Source: Chrysopilus asiliformis (lineage: Eukaryota; Arthropoda; Insecta; Diptera; Rhagionidae). From it: a DNA stretch of 64,000 bases. The stretch covers positions 74,787,597 through 74,851,596 of the forward strand of contig OZ035962.1 of assembly GCA_964034945.1 (NCBI GenBank). Reading direction: 5' to 3'. Made by a program: the position numbers and the translations under genes. The notes under the pieces were generated by a model. It was not told where the DNA came from. It made no database searches and saw only the letters and a list, made by a program, of their open reading frames with translations. Positions 1 through 13,000 of this stretch are shown in pieces. The stretch's first letter is position 1, and each line of letters starts with the position of its first letter.

Positions 1-480
1 GAGAGACTAGGATATCAATCTAGTGGATAATTTATTAATGGGCAAATGTTTGCGCAAATATTGGTTTACACCTAATTTTTTTATGTTCTACATATAGTAC
101 ACTGGAAAGCAGGTGGTAAAATCAACAACTGTCAAATTCAAATTCTTGTGTTACCGCGTAAGAATTTAGGAAATTGCCAGGCCAGGTACCGCAAGTGGTC
201 GATTTCGCAATTTTGTCAAAAATTGGGTTTTGCAGACTAAGGTTTTATTTGACTTCCGTAGGATGTATGATAAGTGAATGGCTAAGATTGCAAAATGTCG
301 ACATTAAGTCACTTGGAAAATTTTATAAGGATGTCAAGATTTTTATAATTCGAACAAAAAAAACTTTAATTACGGAAAAGCTCTTCAAAATTCTAATACT
401 CTAGGCAGAAGAAAAAAAAATGTCAAACGCAAACTATTTAGAAAATCAACTAACAATAACGAATATATTTTTTAAGTCAG
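1..480. other. AT-rich non-coding stretch before orphan exon
   Basis: No coding region can be supported here. The only open frame (174-404) has no splice context and a composition typical of chance AT-rich frames. A polypyrimidine-poor but usable acceptor (…TTTAAGTCAG) ends at 480, so this is probably intron. Confidence 0.5.
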
Positions 481-809
481 TGACAGATGCTTACCCGCAA
501 CATCAGACCAAATATACACTTTATTTGATATGATAAAGCGACCGAAATATGCTACTGGAGAATGGAAATCAATATCTAATACGTTTTATCGATTTATATC
601 ATCCGATGGATCGATGGCATTTTATAATAATAACTCACAAAACGAACAAATTGATGTCCGCATACAAAAAGAACACAATAATTTGGAAACCATTGCATGG
701 ATACGAAATCTTAAAATCGACAGTGAAAAAATACCGATTAAAGCAACTGAACACATTTTACTCCAAAATTTAATTGCTGAATTAAACTATCATGTTGACA
801 AAACCCAAA
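481..809 (+). CDS. Orphan internal exon, unknown protein
   Basis: An open exon lies between an AG acceptor at 479-480 and a strong GTAAGT donor at 810. It is open throughout in one frame (codons in phase with 530) and encodes about 109 residues that look globular: alternating hydrophobics, Trp and Tyr residues, and few low-complexity runs. I do not recognise the family. The exon leaves one base over at its donor. The next plausible exon (10001-10167) needs two bases from upstream, so the two cannot be joined directly. Either a small exon lies between them or they belong to different genes. The following ~9 kb is intron-like and full of transposons. Confidence 0.5.
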
Positions 810-1178
810 GTAAGTTTTTTTTAATTTGTCTTGAACTGTTTTTAATCGTATGTCATTTGTGTTGCTAAGCTTTTTTTTTTATCATCTTTTAAAATCTTTA
901 ATTTTGTCAATTATAACAAAATATCTAATTGCTGAAGCTTTAAATGTGCTCCTTCTAATATTTTTAAAATTATGATGGAAAAATGGCAAATCATTAAATA
1001 ACAATATATGTAGTGTAATCATGTTAATGTTAATTTTTTTAAATAATTGTATACTGTAATTGAAATTCTATTTTACAGTTATGTAAAACCAGTGACATAG
1101 GGTAGGGTGAAGTTGAAAAAGCTAGAGCTAAAAGAGCCGCCTTTAAATTCCGTTAGAAAACCTGTAAATGTGGATTAA

Positions 1179-1448
1179 CCCGTTCGGTACATGTTTTTTT
1201 CTCTATACAAATTAATGATGTTTAAGCTATTAGTATTCATTTAAAATAAAAAAAAACATTAAAAATTTTTATTTTTTACAATTTACGTCCACTGTAGTCC
1301 AGCTTTTTACTCAAAAAATCAAAATTGGGTCACAAATGCACTTAAAGGTGCACTGAATGAGAATAGAGTGTTGAAAATAAATAAATAATACCTAAGTCAA
1401 TTCAAATTTTTAACTGCGTTGCCATATGGCATCAAAATACCGAATGGG
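1179..1448. mobile_element. piggyBac-type MITE (TTAA target site)
   Basis: The element begins CCCGTTCGGTA and ends TACCGAATGGG, inverted with one mismatch, and is flanked on both sides by TTAA (1175-1178 and 1449-1452). TTAA duplication plus CCC…GGG ends is the signature of the piggyBac superfamily. At 270 bp with no transposase it is non-autonomous. Confidence 0.75.
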
Positions 1449-1452
1449 TTAA

Positions 1453-3005
1453 AGAGCATTTTGAGTAAAGATATTCGTACCGTTATTAAAAGGTATACCA
1501 TTTTCCTGAGTCACATGAGCCGCATGAAGCTTTTTCAACATTTTTTCACATAGATTGAAAGACTTGTAGTAAGAAATTTTTAGGGTAGTGTTTGTGTGTT
1601 CAATATATCCAAATGGAGCGATTACTGTAACATTCTCTAGTCCTTAGAGAATAATGTTGCATATTTAAAGTTCCAAGGTTGTTTTTAACAAAACAAATTC
1701 TTAGAACAAGGAAAAAATCGGGTTAAAAGTGCCATGATATAGAAAATCAAGTGTTTTAAAAAAAAAAATTCTCAAAAGTCTTATTTATTTGCCATAATTT
1801 ACGCATTTAATTGCTTAAAAATTAAAAGTAAGTAAATTTTTTTTTCAAATCACTTTTATGTTTTGCTCATTATAAGAGTGCTATTACTATTCTATTATTT
1901 ATATTATTTATCAATTACCAGAGCCTCGAAATCCCAAAAAAAGGTTGAATCACAACTTTTCACCATTTTTGCCCATTTAAAAAAAAGAAACAATTTTTTC
2001 ATTAATTCCCATACAAATTTTCTCGATTTTAGCAACTTTTTTTACACAAAATTCATAATTTCCAATTGTTCATTGATATTTAACTGAGAAAATGGTTTCT
2101 CCAACAGTTTTTTGATTACGCATCCACAAGCAATCATAAATATCATTAAATTCTTCTCATACGCATGAACTAACTGTACATTTGTCAAATCAGAAAGCAG
2201 ATGAGCGATGAGCGATGAGCGATTTTTGTGTGTGGTGGAACGATTTCCATTATCATCGCTGAAACAAAGGTATATTTTGACGGTTCGAGAAATCATACTA
2301 TTCTGAGGATATCAAAAAATTGGAGAAAAGGAGACTATGTTGAAAAAAATAAGTTTTGCCCAAAAAATCTGTTTTCTTTCCTAGACCGAATACTTTTAGC
2401 CTGCCTTATTTTAGTATCTATTTTTACGCTTATTTTTTATCAGATTTTTTTGTAATTCAAAAAAGAGTTATGCATTTTTTTAAATTAAAAATAAAGCTGT
2501 CAAATTTTATGATATCTAATTAAATTCGGTTATATAAATCATCCTAACCCATTACTTTCTACTACGAATGCATGGAAAAAATCATATCGCATTGCAAGTA
2601 AAAGATATTGCATATTTTGTGTTGAGCCGGTTTTAATTAACAACGAAAACAGACGACATTCATTGCACCAAATACGATCAAAATCTCTGAAAATGTATTG
2701 TAATAAAAATGTTATTATCTTTTATATGCGTAACTAATAAAATTTTACAAGGAGATAAAAATTTTGTGTCTGATGACACCTTTTGATTGAATTTAAACTA
2801 TGGCTATAACTTTCCAAACACTAATAAACAGTTTTCACCCTAAAGGATTAACAATGCCGATTTCACATCCAAAGGATGCGCACTAAAAATGCCGCATGTT
2901 TTCACGAAATTTTAAAGTAACAACGAAAAACAAAAATAATTTTAATTGGATATGGAGATTGCCTGAGTGAAAAGATGAGTGCTAAAGAACTCAGATATAT
3001 ATTTT
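1453..3005. other. Intron-like DNA without recognisable genes
   Basis: AT-rich sequence with short open frames on both strands but no homology I recognise. A short perfect tandem repeat of GATGAGC units lies at about 2201-2222. No RNA gene or transposon end was identified. Confidence 0.4.
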
Positions 3006-3531
3006 TATACCCGTATGGTGAAACCAAAGGGTATATTAACTTTGCCTTACCGTTTGTAACGCCAAGATCCCGTCATCACACACAAAAATGAATTACACCA
3101 GCATGTTTAGAATGATAAAAATAATTAATTTTTGCATGTCCGTCCGTCCGTCCGTCTGTGGCGCGGATTGCGATTGAGCTAGAGACTTGAAATTTTACGC
3201 AGATTCGTTTTTCGTAAAATGCAAGGCTAAGTTCGTTAATTGGCAAAAATGGACCATTAGTGGGGTACCCCCCATACGAACAAAAACGTTTTTTGCGAAT
3301 CTCTCTAAAACGGTGTATCTTATCAAAAAAATGCAAGAACAAAAGTTATTCAGGATATGATTCTACATAAAACTCCCATACATAAAACTCACATATTTCA
3401 AAATTTTAAAAAATCTTATTGAAAAGTTTGACTTCAAAGTGGAATCTTGATACAACTGTTCGCCGTTCACTTAAATCACCATACGGGTTTTCAATAATTG
3501 CCAGATTAGCAATTATAGCTTTTGTTATGTT
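3006..3531 (-). mobile_element. Hairpin-ended dispersed element, copy A
   Basis: Copy of a family found six times in this window (others near 8.7, 32.4, 41.4, 57.7 and 58.2 kb). One end is TATACCCGTATGGTGAAACC, which folds as ATACCC/GGGTAT; the other carries a short palindrome around TTGCCA…TGGCAA followed by GCTTTTGTTATGTT. In between is a run of TCCG/TCTG units (about 3139-3160). This copy has lost part of the second palindrome. No target-site duplication could be fixed. Confidence 0.6.
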
Positions 3532-4469
3532 TTTTGAATAATATTTGCTGCTCTCGAAACGAATTTTCTATGAATAGAAAATTCGTATCGAGAAAAGCAA
3601 ATTCAAAAAAGATTTACCAATAAACCTTAGGTTCGAGATTTTTTGAAGTTGGCTGAAAATCAACGAAAATTGTAGGTGAATTTACTAAAATATTTTTTTC
3701 TGTGTATATGTGTATGTATGTCCGCAAGTTTGTCGTGAACGGGTATAGATATTGAGTTTAAAGTTTTTGTCCAGTATAGCACCAGGAAGGATTTTTTACA
3801 TATCTTAACCCCTCAAAGCTCCTCAAAACCCCTCTCCTGTTAGATTACAGGAGTGTCCTGTTAGTGTTCAGCTTAAATACAGATAAAACTTTTTAGATAG
3901 CTCCCTCTTTTGCGCTCCTCCCCTACTATGTTTTCCGAAATAGAAATTTTATGCAAATATAAATTCTATATCGAATTTAATGTTTTTTTAACAGTCGGTT
4001 TTAATATGCCACGTATAGTTTATGCTGCGCTGAGATTTCGTCTTGGATTTGGTAGAATCAACCTAATTAAAACGCTAAAAATTAAATGGGAAATTTAACA
4101 TTTATAATTTTAGACCTCAAATACTGTCAAATTGGAGTTCCTGAAAAATTTGAATTGTTTCTAAAAACTAGCGTAATAAGTATTCTTATATTTTTTAAAT
4201 ATGAAGTCGAAGTAGGGTAAAGTATCCAGATCTGAGCACCGGCACCAGTTCTGAGCACCCCTGTTAATTTTCCGGCTAAAACAAGAATTGTGCGCGATTG
4301 AGCCGATTAAAACACATTTCACAACGTGATGAAACCAATTATTTTTCGAATTCAATTCTTATTTCTATGAGTTAGTAGGCGTACTTAATTTAATGACAAG
4401 AGTTTTTCAAGAAGGTAATAAAAAGTGAAAAAATTTGCTCATTTCCATTAAGAAATCCAAATGTTAAAA

Positions 4470-4725
4470 AAATAAAAAAAAATTTTTTAAAAAAAGCTTT
4501 TATTAAAAAAAATGCACTAAAAAGAAAAAAATAATTTTCTGGACGCTGTGTATCACAAATATAAAAGCTTTTAAAAAGCGAGATAAATGTTTATTTTATT
4601 GTTTTATGCTTTATCTCGCTTTTTAAAAGCTTTTATATTTGTGATACACAGCGTCCAGAAAATTATTTTTTTCTTTTTAGTGCATTTTTTTTAATAAAAG
4701 CTTTTTTTAAAAAATTTTTTTTTAT
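4470..4725. repeat. Large near-perfect inverted repeat (hairpin)
   Basis: Two arms of about 115 bp (4470-4587 and 4610-4725) are near-exact reverse complements around a 22-base loop. The arms include AAAAGCTTTT-rich ends and the recognisable core GGACGCTGTGTATCACAAAT. Such length with near identity suggests a recent foldback element inserted inside the pogo-like transposon. Confidence 0.85.
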
Positions 4726-4796
4726 TTTTTTTTATTTTGTTCTTTTTAGTCTTCGAATATATAGCTTTACATTTGAGATGTCCTTACAGGCTTTTT

Positions 4797-5645
4797 AACT
4801 TGAGAATCGTATTCAGCGAACCCCAAAACCCGCAGAATATATTTTTTCCCGGAACAATTGAGAAAAAGGATAATCACGTTATCCTTACAGGACATTCCGT
4901 TATCCTTACAGACTTTTTAATGACAGATTCGGATTCAGCGATCCCAAAAACCCCAGAATAGATTTTTTTTCCGGAAAATTTGGAGAAAAGGATAATCACG
5001 TTATCCTTACAGGACCTTCCGTTATCCTTACAGACTTTTTAATGACAGATTCGGATTCAGCGACCCCAAAAACCCCCAGGATAGATTTTTTTCCGGAAAA
5101 TTTGGAGAAAAGGATAATCACGTTATCCTTACAGGACCTTCCGTTATCCTTACTGACTTTTTAATGACAGATTCGGATTCAGCGACCCCAAAAACCCCCA
5201 GGATAGATTTTTTTTCCGGAAAATTTGGAGAAAAGGATAATCACGTTATCCTTACAGGACCTTCCGTTATCCTTACAGACTTTTTAATGACAGATTCGGA
5301 TTCAGCGACCCCAAAAACCCCCAGAATAGATTTTTTTCCGGAAAATTTGGAGAAAAGGATAATCACGTTATCCTTACAGGACCTTCCGTTATACTTACAG
5401 ACTTTTTAATGACAGATTCGGATTCAGCGACCCCAAAAACCCCCAGGATAGATTTTTTTTCCGGAAAATTTGGAGAAAAGGATAATCACGTTATCCTTAC
5501 AGGACCTTCCGTTATCCTTACTGACTTTTTAATGACAGATTCGGATTCAGCGACGCCAAAAACCCCCAGGATAGATTTTTTTCCGGAAAATTTGGAGAAA
5601 AGGATAATCACGTTATCCTTACAGGACCTTCCGTTATCCTTATAA
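4797..5645. repeat. Tandem array, ~122-bp unit, about 7 copies
   Basis: The unit starts TGACAGATTCGGATTCAGCG and recurs at 4921, 5043, 5165, 5288, 5410 and 5533, with a more diverged copy before 4921, a period of 122-123 bp. Every unit contains GGATAATCACGTTATCC, an interrupted palindrome with six-base arms. The unit core is shared with dispersed Helitron-like fragments at 12.4, 25.0, 36.8-37.0, 60.4 and 61.5 kb, so the array is probably an amplified piece of that family. Long open frames across it are by-products of the repeat. Confidence 0.9.
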
Positions 5646-6100
5646 GGACGAAGTAGTGAAAATATTGTATTGTCATCGGACTTATATAAGTGTGCAAAAT
5701 TTCAAGTTAATCGGACAAGTGGAAGTGGGTCAAAATTGGGTTGCAAGATTTGATCTGACAAACAGACAAACAAACAAGATAGCGAGCTAAATAAAAGCTT
5801 TTAAAAAGTAATTTAAACTGATTTATCAATTTCTTTTTATATTAGTTTCAAGTCATTTTTGAAAGAAATTAAATAGTTTAGTGTTTAGCGTTAGTTTTGG
5901 CACAGAATACTGTTATTGTAAGTATAATTAACGGGGGCCCATTACCGGGAACGAATTATGTTATTTTTCCAGTTACGAGCAGGGGGCTCATAACTGGGGT
6001 TTTGAGTACTCACACCGTCGCCGGTTCTGAGCCCTTGTGACGTCAGTTATAGGTTTTCAAAACCTCTGATGCATTTCTTCTATTGTTTAGCAATAAAGAA

Positions 6101-8095
6101 ATGGCAAAGACAAGGGAATATTCGGAGGACGAATTGCAACAGGCTCTGAAAGAAATTGGTGAAGGTTTACCGATCAAAACGGCGGCTAGGTTATTCAAGA
6201 TACCAAGAGGAACCATCCAAAATCGACTTTACTATAGAAGCACAAAACCGAAGACTGGTCCATCCCCAATTCTCACAAAAGATGAAGAAAAAAATATTGT
6301 TAAATGGTTGAAAGAAAATCATTCCAAGGGATTTCCGCGGCGTATTACTGATGTACAAAGTGCAGTAAAAGAATGTCTCGATGCATCACCTAGAAAAAAT
6401 CCTTTTGTGAGAAATTATCCAGGGAAAAAGTGGTATCAATCTTTTCTAAAAAGACATCCAGATATAGCGATTAGAACACCAGAACCTATAACAGACGCTA
6501 GTTCCAAAGTGTCTGAATCAAATATTAAGAAATGGTTTCAGGAAATAGAAACATATTTAACAAACAAGCATTATTTAGATATTTTAACCGATTCTACGCG
6601 TGTTTTTAACGGCGATGAGACAAATTTTTTGTTGTGCCCGAAAGTAGGAAAAGTCTTGGCTCCGAAAGGTAAAGGTTTAAGAAATATTTTAAGTGATTTC
6701 AAACAAAATTATCGTCTTAGGTTGTAAAAATGTCTATGAGACTGACAGAGGACCCGCGAAGGAAAATTTAACTGTCATGTTTTCATTTTCAGCCGCCGGA
6801 GATGTTGTACCACCTATGATAATCTACCCTTACAAAAGAATGCCTCAAAATATTATTGCTTCGATCCCAGAGGGTCTAAAATGGGACAAATCTGACAACG
6901 GATGGATGACATCAGAAGTGTTTTATAACTATATAAAAAATGTATTTCATCCATACCTTGTTGAAAAAGGGGTTAAACTTCCTGTGATTTTATTTTTTGA
7001 TGGCCACAGGACCCATTTGACATATAGCACAATTATGTAGCGAATTGCAAATTATTGCTATTTGTCTTTACGCCAATGCCACTCGTATTCTCCAACCAGC
7101 TGATGTATCAGTTTTCAAGCCTCTCAAAACTGGGTGGAAAACCGCAGTGGGCTTATGGAGACGAGAAAACATAGATAAAAGACTTACAAAAGAATATTTT
7201 GCATTAGTTCTAAAACGAGTGGTGGATACTTATTTGAATGCAGATTCAATAGTGAATGGTTTCAGGACATGCGGATTATGTCCGTTTGATCCAAATGCAA
7301 TCGACTACTCCAAATGTTTGGGTAAGAATCCGAATTCCCAACATTCTGATAATTCTGAAAATGCTCGCTCTGTAAATATGTCCTATGAGGATTTCAGAAG
7401 CCATATTGGTGAAGATAAGCTAAAACAGTTGCAAGATTTTACAAACTCATCTAGTAGTTACTCAGAAGACTTTCTACATCTGTATAAAATTTATCAGCAT
7501 TTCAACAGTCATCAGCCTCTGTCTCAAGAATTCCAAATGGAAGATGATGAGGTACAAAATTGACAATAATGAGTTTAAAGTTAATTTCATACAATATTTT
7601 TATAGATTCAGTTAATTTTGGAAAAAGACATTTTACATTTTGAAACTGATATCCACTCAAAGTCTTTGGACAATAATTCTAAGACCAATGTAACATTTAA
7701 ACGTGATATGTTTGTTCAAAATTCACCAACAATAATCCTTTTCAGGTCATAAATGTTTTCGACATATCTGCCATGTCCGTGGATATTTTAGATCCAACTC
7801 CAATAGAAATATTAAATTTTTTACCCATGCCAACAACACCAATCCGTACGGGAAATAAAAATATTGAAAGGCAAAGCTTTATTGTGTCGTCAACACCATT
7901 TAAAAAAGCAGAAAAAGAAAAAATAGAAAAAAAAATATCTGCAAATAAAGAAAAGGAAGAAAGACGGAAAAGGGCTGCAGAAAAAATAAAAATAAAAATC
8001 GAAGAAGAGTTGGTGAAAAAAAACCAACGTCTTGCAAAAAGAACTTTGAAACTTCTTGCAAAGAAACCGTTAAAAAAGGCTGCACAAAAAAAATA
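6101..8095 (+). pseudogene. pogo/Tigger-like transposase, two frameshifts
   Basis: The protein starts MAKTREYSEDELQQ with an N-terminal helix-turn-helix (KTAARLFKIPRGTIQ) followed by a CENP-B-type second DNA-binding region, then a DDE catalytic core. The first catalytic Asp is in GDETNF, the second in FFDGHRTH, and the third in LQPADVSVF, a DDD arrangement typical of pogo/Tigger. An intron (donor after 7551, acceptor ending 7745) leads to a basic, Lys-rich C-terminal exon that stops at 8095. Frameshifts near 6690 and 7038 break the frame, so this copy cannot make full-length enzyme. In a living copy it would cut and paste the element at TA sites. Confidence 0.85.
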
Positions 8096-8654
8096 GAAAA
8101 CTAATAACAAAATTTCAAAACAATATAAAAAATATATAAAAAACTGCTCTTTTTCTTTAAGATAAAATTAAAATCCTTGCCAAATCTTGTTAATTTAGTA
8201 GTTTTCGAAACTGGTGCAATATCAGGGCTCAGAACTGGTGGCTATGGATGCTCATAACTGGCGACTCGGGGGCTCAGAACTAGATTTTGGGATAATTTCC
8301 ACATTTACACATAATTCTTTTTTTTATCCAAATTGTCGAGGAATATGTATATATTAATTTAATTTCAACATTCCATACTTTCGACCAGTAAGTATAAGTT
8401 TCTCAGAAAGTATACGGAAGACAAAGAAAAGATGGTATGAAGTGAAAAAAAGGCTTAAGGGGGCTCAGATCTGGGTGTTTTACCCTAATATCCGTATAAT
8501 ACATCATAAATCAGTTTCAAAATGACTTACCATTTCCTTCACATAAACTATAATATTATTGCTTCGTTTTCTTATTTAAACATAAGAAAAGCTACAATTT
8601 CCATGGGCCAATCGTTAAATACTGTATATGTTTATTTTAAAAAATCCAGTTGTA

Positions 8655-9092
8655 TAGGAAAAGGGGAAAGGAGTTGTCCGATTCGGTTTTGATGTATGGA
8701 ACGGTTATGTAAAATCATATTCTAAATATATTCCATCTTTATAAATTTTTAATCATATCGCACAGTGTTCGAGAAAACAAGAAAAACGTATTCCATTTGA
8801 ATGGGAGAGGAGGGAAGCAGTGACCCGATTGGATTTTGATGTATGGATGAGTTATGTAAAATCCTGTTCTAAACACATTTTACCTTTATAAATTTCTTAA
8901 TATTACTCACCGTTTTCGAGAAAGTTGTAAAAAACTATTTCGTTTTTACGGGGGAGGGGAAAGCAATGGTCCAATTTTGTTCGTTCAAGAACTTAGCCTA
9001 ACCATTTACGAAAAACGTAACTATACAAAATTTCAAGTCTCTAGCTCAATCTTTTCGAAAGTTATGGTTTTCACGGACGGACAGACGGACGA

Positions 9093-9138
<46 letters not shown>

Positions 9139-9240
9139 GGATGGACATGCGGAAATTAAAATATCTTGTCATCACTAACACCCTGGTGTAGTTCATTTTT
9201 GTGTCCAATGATTGGTTCGATGCGTTACAAACGGTACACT
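8655..9240 (+). mobile_element. Diverged copy F of hairpin-ended family
   Basis: This stretch shares the family's internal sequence (GAACTTAGCC…TTTACGAAAAACG, AATTTCAAGTCTCTAGCTCA) and its right part (GGTGTAGTTCATTTTTGTGT, GTTACAAACGGTA). The terminal TATACCC hairpin is missing. A pure CAGA tetranucleotide run lies at about 9088-9136. Left limit uncertain. A 130-180-bp sub-repeat (GTATGGA…TTATGTAAAATC) occurs twice at 8690-8880. Confidence 0.5.
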
Positions 9241-10000
9241 AAATCTAATATTCTTCTATTTGTATATCATAGTTTTTAGAAACAATTTAAATGTTTCTGT
9301 CACTCAAATTGGACAGTATTTGAGATCTAAAATAATAAATGTTAAACATTTTTCTAGCGCTTTAATTTTTTTTAAGGTTTTATCAAATTTTTGGAGAAAA
9401 CGAACTTTGTTTTATATCATTTTTTTTTAATTTTATAAAAATCAAAGAAATTTTAATAAATAAATTCGAATGCAGAAAAACTAAAAAAATAAATGAATGT
9501 TGATAAAAGTCCTAAAAGTGCCATAGAAACTAGAAATATTTTGGATTAATTTAACTTAGTATTTAGTTGTCTTCTGCTTAAATTACTGTTCTGATTTAAC
9601 ATCTCTAAAATTCAAAAAAGCTTTTTTTTGAATCTACAATTTTTAATAAAAAATCGTTGTAGCGTTCCAGTATAAATTTCTTTGTTACTAACAGTGAAAA
9701 GCATGTTTATTAAATAACCATATTTTTATGATTCTTACTTTGACAATAAATTCTGGATTTTTTTTATAAAATTTTAGAAAATCAGTTTTCCTATGGATTC
9801 TGGGTTTCAACAAAAACATTTCAGCTAACCGGCGTATATTCACATAACAACAGGTTATTATTAATTTTTGAACGATGCTTTAGTGACGACGATAATAACT
9901 TTTGTGGACTTTCTGTTTTTAACAGTACCCCACATAAAATGTAACATTAAATTTTGCCCTCTTTGAAATATTGATTTAAACAAATTATTTTTCTTTTTAG
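9241..10000. other. Intron-like, no gene seen
   Basis: AT-rich sequence ending in a strong polypyrimidine acceptor (TTTTTCTTTTTAG) at 10000. Nothing else recognisable. Confidence 0.4.
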
Positions 10001-13000
10001 TAATGCAACTATGACCGGTGATGACTCCGATTTGTCCACCACCATTAAAATTGTGTTTAATGATTTACCAAAAAAATTAATTATTCTAGTCAACGATGCT
10101 TACGCTTGGACAAGTATGGATGCAATTGAAAATTTAGCAAATTCATATGTGGAAAAAATAAAAATGGGTAAGTTAAAGAGTTTAAATTATTATGCTGCAA
10201 ATCAAAATCCGTTTCCCAATCTCTCCTCCCCTGTGCGATTTTTAAGACATAAACGTATATAAAGTAGGTCCAACCCCGCCTCCCTTGAGAACTATAATTT
10301 ACGAAAAAAGGACTGAAATAGTGGAAAGCAATCAGTATTGATTTCAATGCAATCGAAATACAGGAGACGATAAGATGACAACTATACAATTTGTAGTCCA
10401 ACATTCCAAATGAAAAGCGGGAGCTATCAGAGTATCACAGGGTATACCGAGTACACAGAGTATCAGAGTGATATATGGCTTTATGGTCGAAATTTAAAAA
10501 ACTTTCTCACTGATGAGGTCTCAAAAATCAACAGTTGATAACCACGATCTTCTGCCTTTCTGCTCCTGTAAACTTAAACCCCGTTCATATAAAACCCCCA
10601 CTCATATGAACTACACGTGATCTAATTTGTTCATATAAACGCGCGTCTATTGTATTGAACAATCGCGAGTACATCAGCTTTTGAAAATTTTGGCCACGCT
10701 TCCCGTGACAATATCGTCTGCTCAACGATAGTTTTCCACCTTGAAACAGTTAAAATCGTATCTCAGAAATGCCATGAAGCAAGATCGTCTAACTAGACTA
10801 AGTTTTCTTATCATTTCTAGAGAAGTATCTAAAGGGTGGTTAAATTTTAAGGGCCGATGTTGATTTTGAATAAAACACGAATTATTTAGGAAATTATTGT
10901 CATTTCTTTTTATTATGATAATATTGCTATGGTTCAATTATGTATGGAACAAAATATCGGCCAAATGGCCGCCGCGACCTCGGCGGCACACCTCCATCCG
11001 ATGGTCCAAATTTTCGATGACGCTGAGGCATAATTGAGGTTCTATGCCGTTGATGTGCCGAATTATCTCATCCTTTAGCTTTTGAATTGTTGATGGCTTA
11101 TCGACGTACACCTTTTCTTTCAAATAACCCCAAAGAAAGAAGTCCAACGGTGTCAAATCACATGATCTTGGCGGCCAATTGACATCGCCACCACGTGAGA
11201 TAACACGGCCATTAAATTTGTCGCGCAAAAGAGCGATTGTTTCGGTAGCTGTGTGGCAAGTGGCACCGTCCTGTTGAAACCACATATCGTCCACATCCAT
11301 ATCTTCCAATTCGGGCCATAACAAGTTCGTTATCATCTCACGATAGCGAACACCACTCACAGTAACTGCCTGACCGGCCTCATTTTGGAAAAAATACGGC
11401 CCGATGATGCCGCCAGCCCATAAACCGCACCAAACAGTCACTCATTGTGGGTGCATTGGTTTTTCGACAATCACTCTTGGATTATCATTCGCCCAAATGC
11501 GGCTGTTCTGCTTATTGACGAATCCACTGAGGTGAAAATGTGCCTCATCACTGAAGATGATTTTCTTCGAAAATTGATCATCCACTGTTGCCATTTCTTG
11601 CCACCATTCTGACCATTGACGACGCTTGAAATGGTCAAGAGGCTTTAGTTCTTGAGTCAATTGCACCTTGTAAGCGTGTAAATGCAAGTCTTTATGCATA
11701 ATGTTCATCAACGACGAGCGTGGGAGGTGCAATTGTTGGGCACGACGACGAGTTGAGGTGGACGGCTCTTCAGCCACACTATCGCGAACAGCAGCAATAT
11801 TTTCTGCAGTACGAGCTGTACGAGCATGCACTGGTGTTTTCACATCTCCTACAGACCCGGTTTGCTCAAATTTTTGCACGATTTTTCCGATTGTACGCAC
11901 ATTTGGACGATTAAATTGACCGAAAAATCACGAAGTGCACGATATGCATTTTGATTTGAACGCCCATTTTCATAATAAGCCTGAATAACTTTAACGCGTT
12001 GCTCGATTGTGTATCTTTCCATGGTTCAAATTGAGTTAGTCTGAAATTGAGAAATGTCAAATGAAATGCAGAAAAAAACTTGACGTTTAGGTGTGGTTCA
12101 CATTCAACATCGGCCCTTAAAATTTAACCACCCTTTATAAAAGCCAAAGAGATTGTGGGTAGGGTAGTGCATCAGCGACGGCAACGAATGAATTTAGTTC
12201 TGTAGTTCATCTGTTTCCCCAATTTTATCGATAATCTATATATATCAAAATGGATGTTTGTTTGTTGGTCTGTCTGAGATTACAAAACTTAAAAACTACT
12301 GGACCGATTTTTACGCGGTTTTTTACAAAATGATCTGCGTTGCTAGAAGCAGGTGTTAGATTTTCAAAATTCGAAACAGAAGGTCCTGTAAGTATAACGC
12401 AAATATCCTTTTTCCCATTTTTCCCCGGAAAATTTTTTAAGGTATTTATGGTTTTTGGCATTCTAAAATTTATACAAAAAACTTTAAGCTGACAACGAAG
12501 GGTCTGCTAGCATGTTATATAGTAGGTACGTAATACCTTAATTAAAATGTTGCAAAAAAAAAATCTGAGTATTTTTTCATAAATCTTCTACATTAAAGAT
12601 TTCAAACTTGCAGCCCTCAGTGAGTATTTTTGCGACTCGCATCCAATATAATTGTAGGTAATAAAAATTTAATAATAATTTCGAAGTTTAATTTATGAAA
12701 ATTCTAATTAATGACGAACCGCAATATTTACCTATGACCGATTACTAGCCTGTAGGTTTCAACTTAACCCAGATTATCCTAGTAGACTACATGTAGTCTA
12801 TGGACATTTTCCTTCCCCAGATTTACTTTTTCTTCGATTTTCGGCATATATTAAACCAGTTTATTTTATTAAAGTGTGGTTTTACTTTTCTCTATCGAAT
12901 TTATTGTTTACTTTTATTTTAGTCAGAAGTAAATGTACTACAAAATTATTTTTTTATTATTTATTTCGTGTAAAAAAATTTGAACAATTTCCGGCCATTA

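Larger units (their letters stand above)
4215..8485. mobile_element. pogo/Tigger-like DNA transposon, complete with TIRs
   Basis: Both ends are visible. The left end is GGGTAAAGTATCCAGATCTG. The right end in reverse complement is GGGTAAAACACCCAGATCTG, giving about 23 bp with three mismatches. Each end is flanked by TA (4213-4214, 8486-8487), the target site of the Tc1/mariner/pogo group. Copies of a CTCAGAACTGG-like motif sit near both ends and at about 5975-6030, 8225-8275, and could be transposase-binding sites. The element holds a split transposase gene (6101-8095), a large hairpin (4470-4725) and a tandem array (4797-5645). The last two are not usual parts of a pogo element and are probably later insertions. 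Confidence 0.85.

Noticed and set aside
1078..1165. Possible small exon after TTTTACAG at 1079
   Set aside because: Every frame compatible with the 481-809 exon meets a stop within a few codons.
5164..5645. Two ~80-codon frames with MTDSDSATPKTP repeats
   Set aside because: They are translations of the 122-bp tandem array; frame changes with each 122/123-bp unit.
4797..5645. Regular repeat array considered as CRISPR
   Set aside because: Units are contiguous 122-bp tandem repeats without unique spacers, in a eukaryotic context.
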